Shown: positions 18,549-27,330 of the stretch, in pieces
Position numbering within the stretch: the stretch's first letter is position 1
How the letters are laid out: the number at the start of each line of letters is the position of its first letter
Source of the DNA: Beijerinckiaceae bacterium
GTDB taxonomy: Bacteria > Pseudomonadota > Alphaproteobacteria > Rhizobiales > Beijerinckiaceae
Length of the DNA stretch: 64,000 nt
Direction of reading: 5' to 3'
Assembly (NCBI GenBank): GCA_947454485.1
Contig: CANGJJ010000005.1
Span: 1 to 64,000 of the forward strand
The notes under the pieces: model-generated
Database searches by the model: none
Seen by the model: only the letters and a program-made list of their open reading frames with translations
Told to the model about the DNA's origin: nothing
Made by a program: the position numbers and the translations under genes

Positions 18549-19574
18549 TCAGCACTGAACGCGCTTGCTCTCGCGCTCCGCGCTTTGGCGCACACTGACA
18601 GGGGCGCTGGGATATTTGCGCGGCACTTCGCCAAAGGCAGCGCAGGCCTGCTCCTTCGCGCCGAGCTTCTCCAGCGCCAAACCCAGACGCACCAAAGATT
18701 CAGGCGCACGGGCCGCGCGCGGAAAATCTGTCGAGAGCTTCAGATATTGCTCGGCGGCCTCACGCGGGCGGGCGCGGCGAAAATAGCTTTCGCCCAGATA
18801 AAAAATCGCCTCTGAGCTCAGCCGATCCTTGGGATGCTCGGTGAGATAGCTACGCAAATACTGCTCAGCCTGCTCCAACTGCCCACCGCGAAACGCGGCC
18901 AGACCCAGCTCGTAATTATCAACGGGGATCGAGGCTGTAACCGCCTCTGGGGCACGCAAGGGCGCATCCGTCATCGGGGCCGCAAGGCCTGCACTGGCAC
19001 CCCGGCCACGGCCCATCAAATCGAGCGGGGCATTGGGATCAGGCAATTCATCCTCTGCCGCCAAAGGGCCGGTGGGCAGGTTGGAGACGCGCGGCGCAGG
19101 GGCGGCATTGGCACCGGGAGCCACACCCACCAGATCACGCGGCGCACCGGGGGCTTCAGGATTGGCGGAGGGGTCAAAGGCATCGCCCCGCCGACCGGGG
19201 CGAGCTGGCTCCAAAGTCGCCACAGCGGGGGCTGTCGTCTCAAGCTCGCTCCGGCGACCGGGCGGCGGGGCCGCAGGTGCAGGTGCGGGCGCAGGGGCCG
19301 GAGCCGCCCCGGGCTTGGCGCCAGCGGGCTTGGGCTTCATCTCATCAAAGCGAAAATCCACATCCTGCTGGAATTTGCGCAACTGCTCTTCAAGGCGGCG
19401 GATCTGGAATTGCTGTTGCTCGATCTGGCCCGTCAGATTGCGCACCTGATTTTCAAGCCGGTCCACACGCACCGAGACAGCTGCCGCATCAAGCCCTTGG
19501 GCATGGGCTGACAGTGGCACAAGCGGTGTGAGGAGAAGGGCCGAAATGGCGGCAAAACGGGCAAAGGGCAGCAT
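18549..19574 (-). CDS. cpoB: Cell division coordinator CpoB (YbgF), Tol-Pal associated
   Basis: Periplasmic protein that couples the Tol-Pal system to peptidoglycan synthesis during division. Predicted 341 residues: signal peptide (MLPFARFAAISALLL to SAHA), an N-terminal trimeric coiled coil (VRVDRLENQVRNLTGQIEQQ onward), a long Pro/Ala-rich linker (about 95-205), and C-terminal TPR-like repeats (NYELGLAAFRGGQLEQAEQY, LSSEAIFYLGESYFRRAR). The start is uncertain: ATG 19574 is chosen for the compact signal peptide, but ATG 19604 is possible. It follows pal after a terminator-like hairpin and is coupled to tilS. Confidence 0.92.
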   Translation of the reverse strand: MLPFARFAAISALLLTPLVPLSAHAQGLDAAAVSVRVDRLENQVRNLTGQIEQQQFQIRRLEEQLRKFQQDVDFRFDEMKPKPAGAKPGAAPAPAPAPAPAAPPPGRRSELETTAPAVATLEPARPGRRGDAFDPSANPEAPGAPRDLVGVAPGANAAPAPRVSNLPTGPLAAEDELPDPNAPLDLMGRGRGASAGLAAPMTDAPLRAPEAVTASIPVDNYELGLAAFRGGQLEQAEQYLRSYLTEHPKDRLSSEAIFYLGESYFRRARPREAAEQYLKLSTDFPRAARAPESLVRLGLALEKLGAKEQACAAFGEVPRKYPSAPVSVRQSAERESKRVQC

Positions 19575-19677
19575 GGTAAAAGTCCGGTCAGCGGGAGAAT
19601 TCATCTTTACCATAAAACCACAGCTGCGGCCAAAATGGGGACGCGCTGCGGCCTCAGCGTGACAGGGGCCAAAGACA

Positions 19678-19701
19678 AACGGCGCCCCAAGGAGCGCCGT
19701 T
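19678..19701 (-). terminator. Terminator-like hairpin after pal
   Basis: AACGGCGC (19678-19685) and GCGCCGTT (19694-19701) with an 8-base loop. On the minus strand TTTGTCTTT follows, a weak U-tract, so partial termination between pal and cpoB is likely. Confidence 0.6.
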
Positions 19702-19723
19702 CACATCACGCCAGAGGCTATGA

Positions 19724-20233
19724 TCAGGAATTGCCGCCCGACAGCACCGTGACGGCGCGGCGGTTCTGCGACCAGCAAGAAATGTCGTTGCACACAGCAA
19801 CGGGGCGTTCCTTGCCATAGCTGATCGTGCGCATACGAGAGGCCGCGATGCCGCGAGCCGCCAGATAGTTCTTCACCGATTCTGCACGGCGTGCACCCAG
19901 CGCAAAATTGTATTCGCGGGTGCCGCGCTCATCCGCATGACCTTCGATCGTGAAAGTATAGCGCGGATATTGCTGCAGCCAGCTCGCCTGCTTGTCGAGC
20001 GTCTGCTGACCGGTCGTGGTCAATTCGGTGGCGTCGGTTTCGAAGAAGACGCGATCGCCAACATTGACGACGAAGTCTTGCGGGCTGCCGGGTGTGGCAA
20101 CGCCAGCACCACCAGCACCAAAACCATTGGCGCCATCGGCGTCATTCGGGTTCTTCGAGCAGGCGGCCAGAGACAGGGCCGCCGTCAGGGCGAGCGCGAG
20201 CTTCAAGCCACGGCCGCTGGACAGAAACATCAT
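19724..20233 (-). CDS. pal: Peptidoglycan-associated lipoprotein Pal
   Basis: Outer-membrane lipoprotein that binds peptidoglycan and TolB. The 169-residue precursor has a lipobox LSLAAC (lipidated cysteine at residue 25), a Gly-rich spacer, then the OmpA-like domain: VNVGDRVFFETDATELTTTG, YTFTIEGHADERGTREYN with the diaminopimelate-binding Asp, and NFALGARRAESVKNYLAARG. The start at ATG 20233 has AGGAG upstream. It is separated from tolB by 3.3 kb of unrelated genes, which is unusual. It has an exact CtrA box about 115 bases upstream, so independent cell-cycle transcription is likely. Confidence 0.97.
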   Translation of the reverse strand: MMFLSSGRGLKLALALTAALSLAACSKNPNDADGANGFGAGGAGVATPGSPQDFVVNVGDRVFFETDATELTTTGQQTLDKQASWLQQYPRYTFTIEGHADERGTREYNFALGARRAESVKNYLAARGIAASRMRTISYGKERPVAVCNDISCWSQNRRAVTVLSGGNS

Positions 20234-20347
20234 ACCGGTTCTCCTTCTGACTCCGGATGTCGAGACGCCTTCATAAACCCCCGGAAGTTAACCAACCTTG
20301 AGGACCGCAGGCTTGAGACGACTCTGCATGTTCAAAACACCAGCATG

Positions 20348-20364
20348 GTTAAGCCATGCTTAAC
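20348..20364. promoter_or_regulatory. Exact palindromic CtrA box upstream of pal
   Basis: GTTAA-GCCATGC-TTAAC reads as TTAA-N7-TTAAC on both strands. It lies between the cassette terminator (20381-20410) and pal. pal is a CtrA target in Caulobacter and Brucella, so this is very likely functional. Confidence 0.78.
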
Positions 20365-20380
20365 GGCAAGATTGCGACAA

Positions 20381-20413
20381 AGAGGCGGCGCTCGTGAGAA
20401 CGCCGCCTCTTTT
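20381..20413. terminator. Terminator after the solute-binding protein gene
   Basis: AGAGGCGGCG (20381-20390) and CGCCGCCTCT (20401-20410) form a perfect 10-bp stem with a 10-base loop. T/A runs flank both sides. On the minus strand it ends the hydrolase-LLM-SBP unit and isolates pal transcription. Confidence 0.8.
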
Positions 20414-20451
20414 GATTGTCATCCACAGGGCTGAGGAGCCGCCCGAGAGCC

Positions 20452-21405
20452 TTATTTCAGATTGGTAATCTGAATGAGGTCAGACAGTTGCTTCTCATTC
20501 AACGCCTCGCTGAGGAATTTAAACTGAATCGCATCCTGCATGCTCTCCTGCAGGCCGGAGATGCGGTCAATCTGCAAACTCTCTTTGGGGATGAACTCTG
20601 CCAGCATCTGCCGCACTGAGGCTTCGGGCAGGCCAGAGAAATCCATATAGCGCTTCACCGCATCATCCGAACTATACATCCACTCAAGCGTATCGCGATA
20701 AGCAGCCAGATAGCGCTTGATCAAATCTTTCTTCTCATCCAGCGCGCGCGCATTGGCGATCTGGACGCGGATGGTTTGACCACGAATGCGCAAAATATCG
20801 CTGCCCTTGGCGAGCAGGCGAATCTCACCCTTGCGCAGCGGCTCAAGATTGAACGGCGCGACGCACCAGCCAATATCAACCTGACCGGACATGACCTGCG
20901 TGATCGTGGCCGACACATCGCCCGAGGCGACAGCGCGCGCATCTTTCAACCCATATTCGCTGATGAAGCGCAGCGCGGTGATATGGCTCGATGCGCCCGT
21001 CGTCGAATAAGAGATCGTTTTGCCATGCGCCTGTTTGATATCGGTGACAGGCGAAGACGCGCGCGTATACCAATAAACTTCCTGCGAGCCCGTCGAACTG
21101 GCTCCGATGATGCGAATGGGCGCGCCCTTCTGGAATGCCCCCATGACGCCCGCCGTGCCAGCACTCAGGCCAATATCAACCGCGCCCGAGATGACGACCT
21201 GCAAAGTCTCACCACCACCGGACGTATAGAGAATTTCAAGATCAAGACCGTGCTTTTTGAAAATGCCCGCCTGTTTGCCAAGTTCGGGGATCGCACCTTC
21301 CCAACTGCCACGTTGCGGAGAGGCAATCTTGAGCACCTGCTGCGCTTCAACCGGCATGGATATGAATAGCGCCACGACAGGCGCAAGCCATCGCATAAAG
21401 CTCAT
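20452..21405 (-). CDS. ABC transporter solute-binding protein, NMT1/SsuA type
   Basis: Predicted periplasmic substrate-binding protein of 317 residues with signal peptide MSFMRWLAPVVALFISMPVE. The fold is that of NitT/TauT-type binding proteins (taurine, sulfonates, nitrate, thiamine precursors): LKIASPQRGSWEGAIPELGK, GIFKKHGLDLEILYTSGGGE and VISGAVDIGLSAGTAGVMGA. The start ATG 21405 has GGAGG 7 bases upstream. No permease or ATPase gene is nearby, so it must use a transporter encoded elsewhere. It is last in a three-gene unit with an alpha/beta hydrolase and an LLM oxidoreductase, which suggests uptake of the same compound that those enzymes degrade. Confidence 0.85.
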   Translation of the reverse strand: MSFMRWLAPVVALFISMPVEAQQVLKIASPQRGSWEGAIPELGKQAGIFKKHGLDLEILYTSGGGETLQVVISGAVDIGLSAGTAGVMGAFQKGAPIRIIGASSTGSQEVYWYTRASSPVTDIKQAHGKTISYSTTGASSHITALRFISEYGLKDARAVASGDVSATITQVMSGQVDIGWCVAPFNLEPLRKGEIRLLAKGSDILRIRGQTIRVQIANARALDEKKDLIKRYLAAYRDTLEWMYSSDDAVKRYMDFSGLPEASVRQMLAEFIPKESLQIDRISGLQESMQDAIQFKFLSEALNEKQLSDLIQITNLK

Positions 21406-21483
21406 CACTCATCCTCCCTTGAAGCGGCGCGTTGATCGCGCTCGCCCTCTTCTTTGGTGCACCTTGTTGGTGCAGACGAGCGC

Positions 21484-22659
21484 TTACGCGCTCGCCTTGA
21501 TCTCAGCGGGCTGCAAACCGGGTTGCTGCAAATAGGGCATCACTTCGCTGGCGAAGAGACGGATGTTCTTCTCGGTCAATTCAGCAGGCAAGCTTGCAAC
21601 CTGCAGCATCGCCATCAAATGACCAAAGCCCATTTCTTTTTGGCAGGCGAGAATCTTCTCGCGCACCGTCTGCGGGCTGCCCACCAGGATCATGCCATTC
21701 TTGATCAGGGTTTCGAGCGTCGAGCTGGTGCGATTCTTGAACTTCAGCTCCATGAGCGACTTGGTCGAGGCAATCGAAGAATAGCCCGGCGGCAAGCGCA
21801 TTTCGATGGAGGGGAAGCGCAGGAACTTGTTGAAGAAGGTCTCCACATGCGGCTGCAATTCGCGCATGGCGATCTCATCGGTCTCTGCCACATAGGTGGG
21901 GATCGCCCAGCCCATCTGATCGGGCGAGGCCTCATAGCCGTGCTTGCGCGCCTCTTCCTTGTAAGCGTTGAACGCTTTCAACGCGACAGGATAGGGGCTG
22001 AAGGTTTGCAGATAGGTATATTTGCGCTCAGGCGCAGCGCACCACACGATGGTCTCCATCGAGCCTTGCGAGGGAATCCAAACTGGGGGATGAGGACGCT
22101 GCAGAGGGCGCGGCCACATATTCACATAATCGAACTGATAGTGCTTGCCCTGATAGCGGAAGGGGCCCGTCTCCGTCCAAGCCTTCAAGATCAATTCATG
22201 AGCTTCATAATAGCGCTCATGCGAGAAGGTCGGATTGACGCTGTTGGAGAAATATTCCGACCCAATGCCGCGCACAAAGCCAGTGATGATGCGCCCGCCG
22301 CTCATATGATCGAGCATGGCGAATTCTTCAGCGATCATCATCGGATTATTCACGAGCGGCAGCGCGCGGCCCAGAATGCAGATCTTGGCATTCTTGGTGG
22401 TGCGCGCCAAAGCAGCGGCGATGAGATTGGGCGCAGGCATCAAACCATAGGCGGTTTGATGATGCTCATTCACGCACACGCCATCAAAGCCGAGCTGATC
22501 GGCAAGCTCCAATTCGCCGATATAGCGATTGTAAAGCTTGGTGCCGACCGCTGGATCAAAACAATCATTGGGGATCGTCACCCAAGCTGAATTGTATTCA
22601 TCGGACTTGGCAAGATCGAGCTCGCCATAGGGCATGAGATGGAAGAAATAAACCTGCAT
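21484..22659 (-). CDS. LLM-class flavin-dependent oxidoreductase
   Basis: Predicted 391-residue luciferase-like monooxygenase. Family marks are the N-terminal strand MQVYFFHLMPYGELDL, LGFDGVCVNEHHQTAYGLMP, ALPLVNNPMMIAEEFAMLDH, SGGRIITGFVRGIGSEYF and the C-terminal LVGSPQTVREKILACQKEMG. These enzymes use reduced FMN from a partner reductase and oxygen to hydroxylate or insert oxygen into organic compounds. No flavin reductase is visible nearby. ATG 22659 overlaps the hydrolase stop (TGATG), so the two are translationally coupled, suggesting that a hydrolase product or substrate is shared. The substrate is unknown. Confidence 0.88.
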   Translation of the reverse strand: MQVYFFHLMPYGELDLAKSDEYNSAWVTIPNDCFDPAVGTKLYNRYIGELELADQLGFDGVCVNEHHQTAYGLMPAPNLIAAALARTTKNAKICILGRALPLVNNPMMIAEEFAMLDHMSGGRIITGFVRGIGSEYFSNSVNPTFSHERYYEAHELILKAWTETGPFRYQGKHYQFDYVNMWPRPLQRPHPPVWIPSQGSMETIVWCAAPERKYTYLQTFSPYPVALKAFNAYKEEARKHGYEASPDQMGWAIPTYVAETDEIAMRELQPHVETFFNKFLRFPSIEMRLPPGYSSIASTKSLMELKFKNRTSSTLETLIKNGMILVGSPQTVREKILACQKEMGFGHLMAMLQVASLPAELTEKNIRLFASEVMPYLQQPGLQPAEIKASA

Positions 22660-23447
22660 CACTTGGCTCCGCTGCTGCGCGAATGGGCATTGCCCATAAG
22701 GGCTGACATCAGGCGCGCGACTTCCATGCCGCGCTCATGAGTGATGGCATGGCCGCAGGCGGGGAAGCCCACAAATTTGGCATGCGCAATTTCAGCCGTG
22801 AAGGTCTTGTGATTGGCGAAGGGCAGAATCTTGTCGTTCTCGCCCCAGGCAATCAAGGTTGGCACATCAATCCGGTGCAGCCACTGCGCGAGTGTCACGC
22901 TGGCCATGCGCGGCGTCCAAGCCAGACGCGCCAAGCCAGCACGGTTCTGCAACGTGATATCCAGAAGATCATCCGCCCGGCGCAGCAATTCAGCATCCGC
23001 CAGTTTTTGATCATGGAAGAGTTGGCGCACACCCGCGTCCCCGGTCAGCAAGAACACATCTTGCTGTGGTGCCTCGACCGGCATGACGCCCGCAGGGGCC
23101 AGCAACGTGAGCGAAGCAAGATCATGGGTGCAGCGCGTGGCAATCTCAGCGGCAATCCAACCGCCGATCGAATGGCCCGCCAGATGGATCTTGGGCTCGC
23201 CCAAAGTCGCCATCAAATCCATGACGAAATAAGCAGCATCGCTGATGCCCATCATCCAGTCAGGAATGCCGGAGTGACAGAAGCCCGGCAATTCGGGGAC
23301 AATCACGCGGTGGGTTTTGGCAAGTTCGACATTGAGCGGATCAGCGCTCGGCCCATCAATGCCATGCAACATGAGGACGGTTGGCCCCGTCCCTTCTTCC
23401 AACATTCGGACAGGCGTGCCTCGAACGTCCTGCACAACTTCCCTCAC
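22659..23447 (-). CDS. Alpha/beta hydrolase
   Basis: Predicted 262-residue serine hydrolase with the nucleophile elbow GHSIGGW, acid residue in IAWGENDKILPF and catalytic histidine in FPACGHAITHERG. The oxyanion region is VLMLHGIDGPSAD. It resembles esterases and C-C bond hydrolases of ring-cleavage pathways (MhpC type), but the substrate cannot be decided. The start is GTG 23447, with GGAGG 8 bases upstream. It is first in the three-gene unit, directly preceded by a good promoter in the tolB-hydrolase gap. Confidence 0.88.
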   Translation of the reverse strand: MREVVQDVRGTPVRMLEEGTGPTVLMLHGIDGPSADPLNVELAKTHRVIVPELPGFCHSGIPDWMMGISDAAYFVMDLMATLGEPKIHLAGHSIGGWIAAEIATRCTHDLASLTLLAPAGVMPVEAPQQDVFLLTGDAGVRQLFHDQKLADAELLRRADDLLDITLQNRAGLARLAWTPRMASVTLAQWLHRIDVPTLIAWGENDKILPFANHKTFTAEIAHAKFVGFPACGHAITHERGMEVARLMSALMGNAHSRSSGAK

Positions 23448-23476
23448 TGCGTCGTCCTCCCGTGATCTTTGATGAC

Positions 23477-23505
23477 AGTCTAGTCAGCCACGGAAGGAGA
23501 CACAA
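23477..23505 (-). promoter_or_regulatory. Promoter of the hydrolase-LLM-SBP unit
   Basis: On the minus strand TTGTGT (23500-23505), exactly 17 bases, then TAGACT (23477-23482). It lies in the 78-base gap after the tolB stop, so the cassette can be transcribed independently of tolB. Confidence 0.6.
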
Positions 23506-23525
23506 TGCGCGATTGATCGCACCCA

Positions 23526-24830
23526 TCAGTTCAACAGCGGCGACCACGAGGGGTCGGAACCGAAAGAGGGTGTGGGCAGCTGGAATTCCGCACGGCCGAA
23601 CACATCGGCCATGAAGATCTTGGGGCCACCCTGCCCGCCCGGATCGCGGAAGAACATCACATAGAGCCCATTGGGCGCCCAGGTCGGCCCCTCATTGTGA
23701 TAGCCATCGGTGATGATGCGCTCGCCAGACCCATCGGGCTTCATCACGCCAATACCGAAAGAGCCGGACTTTTGCCGCGTGAAGGCGATGAGATCGCCCT
23801 TGGGCGACCAGACTGGTGTCGAATAGCGCGCGCCATCGCTGTAAGAGATGCGCTTGGCACCACCGCCGCCCGCACTCATCACATAGATCTGCTGCGAACC
23901 GCCACGATCACTTTCAAAGACGATCTGGCTGCCATCGGGCGAATAAGAGGGCGATGTATCAATCGCGGCCGTATCGGTGAGGCGCGTCGTATTGCGCGAG
24001 CGCAAATCCATCGTGAAGAGATTGGTGGAGGAGCCTTGCGACAGCGACATGATCACGCGCTGGCCATCAGGCGAAAAGCGCGGCGCAAAAGTCATGCCGG
24101 GGAAATTGCCGACCACTTCGCGCTGACCATTTTCGATATTCATCAGATAGACGCGCGGATCGCCATTGCCAAACGCCATATAGGTCACATCTTGCGATGA
24201 GGGCGAGAAGCGCGGCGTCAGCACAAGATCATCCCCGCGCGACAAGAAGCGCGGATTGGCACCATCTTGATCCACCAAAGTCAGGCGCTTCACACGGCGC
24301 TCTTTGGGGCCAGTCTCATCAACAAAGACCACGCGGCTATCAAAAAAGCCTTTCTCGCCCGTGATGCGCGAGAAGATTGCATCGGACACAATATGCGCCA
24401 CGCGGCGCGCATTGTTGGGATCAGTCACATATTGCTGGCCCGCCACCTGCTGGCCGCTCAAGACGTCCCACAAGCGAAACTCGGTGCGCATACGCCCATC
24501 GCTGGCGCGGCCCGCGCGGCCCGTCACCACGAATTGCGCATTGATCATTTTCCACTGATCCATGCGCGGCTGTTCAGGCACCGTGTTTTTCTCAACAAAG
24601 CTCGCAGGATCGAGCGGATTGAGAAAGACCGACCGGCGGAAATTATTGGTGACGATCTGCGTCATCTGCGCACCGCCATCACCCACAAAATTCGTCACCG
24701 CAATCGGGATCGGCGTGAAATTGCCACCACGGCGAATGTCGAGCGCAGATTGCGCCAAAGCCTCATGCGTCAAAATCGGTGAAGCAGCCAACAGGCCAGC
24801 GGCCTGTCGACGAGTGAAGAGCTTGCTCAT
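23526..24830 (-). CDS. tolB: Tol-Pal system beta-propeller protein TolB
   Basis: Periplasmic protein that links Pal to the TolA-TolQR energy complex. The 434-residue protein has an N-terminal export signal ([20 protein letters not shown] to ALAQS), an N-terminal alpha/beta domain ([20 protein letters not shown]), and a six-bladed propeller with repeated units such as [39 protein letters not shown] and [20 protein letters not shown]. The signal has a TRR pair and resembles a Tat signal. It is 42 bases downstream of tolA in a tolQ-R-A-B operon, but pal is not next. Confidence 0.96.
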   Translation of the reverse strand: MSKLFTRRQAAGLLAASPILTHEALAQSALDIRRGGNFTPIPIAVTNFVGDGGAQMTQIVTNNFRRSVFLNPLDPASFVEKNTVPEQPRMDQWKMINAQFVVTGRAGRASDGRMRTEFRLWDVLSGQQVAGQQYVTDPNNARRVAHIVSDAIFSRITGEKGFFDSRVVFVDETGPKERRVKRLTLVDQDGANPRFLSRGDDLVLTPRFSPSSQDVTYMAFGNGDPRVYLMNIENGQREVVGNFPGMTFAPRFSPDGQRVIMSLSQGSSTNLFTMDLRSRNTTRLTDTAAIDTSPSYSPDGSQIVFESDRGGSQQIYVMSAGGGGAKRISYSDGARYSTPVWSPKGDLIAFTRQKSGSFGIGVMKPDGSGERIITDGYHNEGPTWAPNGLYVMFFRDPGGQGGPKIFMADVFGRAEFQLPTPSFGSDPSWSPLLN

Positions 24831-24872
24831 GTCAGCACGTCCTGCAAACAGCGAGTGAAAGTAAAAGGCACA

Positions 24873-25997
24873 TCATCCCGCCATCTCCTCGGGATCAAAG
24901 CGCAGAATGCGGCTCTTCCACTGATCGTAGTAGGGCACAAATTGCGCGGGGATCTTCAGCGGATTGCAGCGGCGCACAGCACGCAGCGCGCTTTCCGACA
25001 ACGTATTGAGATTGGCATCGCCGGGGGGATTGAGCAGGACAGGCTGGGCCGAGAGCGAGCCATCAGCGGCAAACTCAACCTTCACCTGCGGCACATAGCG
25101 CGTCGTCGTCAAGCCGACATAGCTCCAGCACTGGCGATATTGCTCTTGCATCAAACCATCGAGCTGGCCCTGCAAAGAGGGCGACATTTTCGCAGCATTG
25201 GCGGTGGCTGTACCAAGCGCTGCTTGCTGGCTGGGATTGCGCGCGGTTGCCGCACGCCCGCCCGGTGCCTCTTTCGACAAGAGGCTTGAGACGGTCGCCG
25301 CATCAAAACGCGTGCGCTGTGCATTCTCCTCGCCAGACTTCGGCTTGGCCGCAGGCTTGGGCGGCTCCGGCACTTTCTCCAGCAATTTGGCGAGCGCCGC
25401 GCGATCAAGCTGCTCGGTCTTGGGCTTGGGCTCTTCCTTGGCAAGCGGGCGCACGCGCGTGGGCGGCAGAGGTGTGGGCTCTGCTTTCTTGGGCTCCTCC
25501 TTCGGCCGCACGGGGGGCTTGGGCGGCTCAATCGCTTCCGCATCGGGCTTGGGCGGCTCGGGCTTTGTCTCGGTCTTCGGTGGCTCGATGGGCTTGGCCA
25601 CGGGCTTGGCAGGCTCGGGCTGCACGGCGGCCATGCGCTGGGCCGGCTGCGGGGGCGCAGGCTCTTTCTCATCGCTCTCGCCGGGATCCGGCATGCGCTT
25701 GGCAGGCTGGGGCGGGGTTGGAATATCGCGCTTGGCCTCAACCACAGGCTTGGGCCGGCGCTCTTCCTCTTCTGCCTGTTTGTCGGCACGGGTCGCGGGA
25801 GTCGGTTGCTGCTTGGCGTCTTTTTCGCCGCGCATGATTTCATTGAGCTGTGAGTCGGTGATGATCTCAACCGGCACGGACTCTTGCGCATCAGCAAAAG
25901 GCTTGGTCTCCGAAAAGCTGACAAGCGCCATCATCAGCGCGCTCGTATGAACGAGGGCTGAGACAACGATGCCGGGCTTTGAGGTCGAGACCTTCAC
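24873..25997 (-). CDS. tolA: Tol-Pal system energy-transducing protein TolA
   Basis: Inner-membrane protein that spans the periplasm and transmits TolQR energy to TolB-Pal. The 374-residue protein has one N-terminal span (GIVVSALVHTSALMMALVSF), a long Pro/Glu/Lys-rich extended region (about 60-230) in place of the helical domain of E. coli TolA, and a C-terminal domain (MSPSLQGQLDGLMQEQYRQC onward) with VPQVKVEFAADGSL and ALRAVRRCNPLKIPAQF. Two cysteines in that domain could form a disulfide. It lies 10 bases downstream of tolR. Confidence 0.95.
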   Translation of the reverse strand: MKVSTSKPGIVVSALVHTSALMMALVSFSETKPFADAQESVPVEIITDSQLNEIMRGEKDAKQQPTPATRADKQAEEEERRPKPVVEAKRDIPTPPQPAKRMPDPGESDEKEPAPPQPAQRMAAVQPEPAKPVAKPIEPPKTETKPEPPKPDAEAIEPPKPPVRPKEEPKKAEPTPLPPTRVRPLAKEEPKPKTEQLDRAALAKLLEKVPEPPKPAAKPKSGEENAQRTRFDAATVSSLLSKEAPGGRAATARNPSQQAALGTATANAAKMSPSLQGQLDGLMQEQYRQCWSYVGLTTTRYVPQVKVEFAADGSLSAQPVLLNPPGDANLNTLSESALRAVRRCNPLKIPAQFVPYYDQWKSRILRFDPEEMAG

Positions 25998-26007
25998 GGA
26001 AAAGCTC

Positions 26008-26454
26008 TCACTTCTTTTCTTGTTCGGTCACCAGCGCGACCTTCTTGTAACCCGCGCTTGTGATGATCGACATGACTTGCGCCACGCGGCCATAATTCAC
26101 CTGGCGTGAGCCGCGCACATAAATGCGCTCGTCAAAGCCAGACTTGGCGAGGCTCTGAATCCGCTCCGCCAATTGCTCGATGGCGATGGGCTGATCCATG
26201 ACAAAAATATCGCCCTTGTCATCGACCGCCACCGACAGCGGCTTCTGGTCGATATTGAGGGACGCAGCTTTCGTCTCAGGCAAATCAATCGGCACGCCGG
26301 TCGCCAGCAAAGGCGCTGCCACCATGAAGATGATGAGCAGAACGAGCATGACGTCGATGAAGGGCGTCATATTGATTTCGGCCATAGCGCCATAGCGCGG
26401 CACGCCGCGACGCCGACGCCCACCCTTCTGCGCTGCTCCTACAGACATTCCCAT
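26008..26454 (-). CDS. tolR: Tol-Pal system protein TolR
   Basis: Proton-channel component that works with TolQ. The 148-residue protein has a single span MAEINMTPFIDVMLVLLIIF with the conserved channel Asp, followed by a periplasmic domain (TGVPIDLPETKAASLNIDQK, IYVRGSRQVNYGRVAQVMS). A short basic N-terminal tail (GGRRRRGVPRYG) precedes the span. The ATG at 26454 is favoured by AGGG upstream; one two codons inside is also possible. It is 11 bases after tolQ. Confidence 0.96.
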   Translation of the reverse strand: MGMSVGAAQKGGRRRRGVPRYGAMAEINMTPFIDVMLVLLIIFMVAAPLLATGVPIDLPETKAASLNIDQKPLSVAVDDKGDIFVMDQPIAIEQLAERIQSLAKSGFDERIYVRGSRQVNYGRVAQVMSIITSAGYKKVALVTEQEKK

Positions 26455-26465
26455 ATCAGCAGCCC

Positions 26466-27197
26466 TTAGTTCACGCGGTCGCGTTCATTCGCCACATGCT
26501 GGTCGATCTGACGCGACAGAATGGAGGAGAATTCATCCGCAAAAGATTCCATACGCGCCTGCGAGCGCGCGACGCGGCCCGACAGAATGTTGTAGAAAAT
26601 CAGCGCAGGAATAGCTGCAAACAGGCCAATAGCCGTGGCAAACAAAGCCTCTGCAATACCGGGCGCGACAACGGCGAGCGAAGTGTTCTTGGACGCTGCA
26701 ATCGAGCGGAACGAGGTCATAATGCCCCACACCGTACCAAACAGACCCACGAACGGACCGGCTGAAGCCACAGAGGCCAAAACGAGCAGTTGTGATTCCA
26801 GACGCTCGACTTCGCGCGCAATCGTCACATCGAGCACTTTTTCAATACGCGCCTGAAGACCCATGAAGGCCGAGGCCGCGCCAGAAAAAGAGCGCTTCCA
26901 TTCACGCATCGCCGCAACAAAGAGCGAGGCCATGCCGCTCGTCTGCGCTTGCGAGAGCGACTGATAGAGATCTTCGAGCGAATTGCCGGACCAGAAGGTT
27001 TCTTCAAACCGGTCCATCTCATTCACGACGCGGCGCATCAGCAGCGCCTTGTCGATGATGATGGCCCAGCACCAGACAGATGCGCCCAGCAGTCCGAGCA
27101 TCACAACCTTCACAACGAAGTGCGCGCCCCAAAACATTCCCCACAGGGAGACTTCCGCCGAGACACCGGCGCCCGAAGCAAGATCGGCTGGGTTCAT
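26466..27197 (-). CDS. tolQ: Tol-Pal system proton channel protein TolQ
   Basis: MotA/ExbB-family membrane protein that, with TolR, converts the proton gradient into TolA movement. The 243-residue protein starts MNPADLASGAGVSAEVSLWG. It has three spans: about 24-46 (VVKVVMLGLLGASVWCWAII), then LLVLASVASAGPFVGLFGTV and VVAPGIAEALFATAIGLFAA, with the conserved Thr/Pro-Gly signatures of the channel. The open frame runs upstream past 27197, but the family starts here. It is first in the tolQRAB operon; ybgC, which normally precedes it, is 3.4 kb away in opposite orientation. Confidence 0.96.
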   Translation of the reverse strand: MNPADLASGAGVSAEVSLWGMFWGAHFVVKVVMLGLLGASVWCWAIIIDKALLMRRVVNEMDRFEETFWSGNSLEDLYQSLSQAQTSGMASLFVAAMREWKRSFSGAASAFMGLQARIEKVLDVTIAREVERLESQLLVLASVASAGPFVGLFGTVWGIMTSFRSIAASKNTSLAVVAPGIAEALFATAIGLFAAIPALIFYNILSGRVARSQARMESFADEFSSILSRQIDQHVANERDRVN

Positions 27198-27330
27198 ATT
27201 ATCGTCCTCGAATCTGGGCGGGTTGGAACTTCCGTTCCTCGCTGCCAATTCCGTCAAATGTGGGGCTTCGCCATGGCACGGGCCGATGGCGGACCTGTGC
27301 CGCTGCATCGCAGTAGAAGACCCGCTATGG

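Noticed and set aside
20418-20430. A DnaA-box-like TCATCCACA
   Set aside because: One base off the consensus and isolated, with no AT-rich unwinding region or further boxes, so not an origin.
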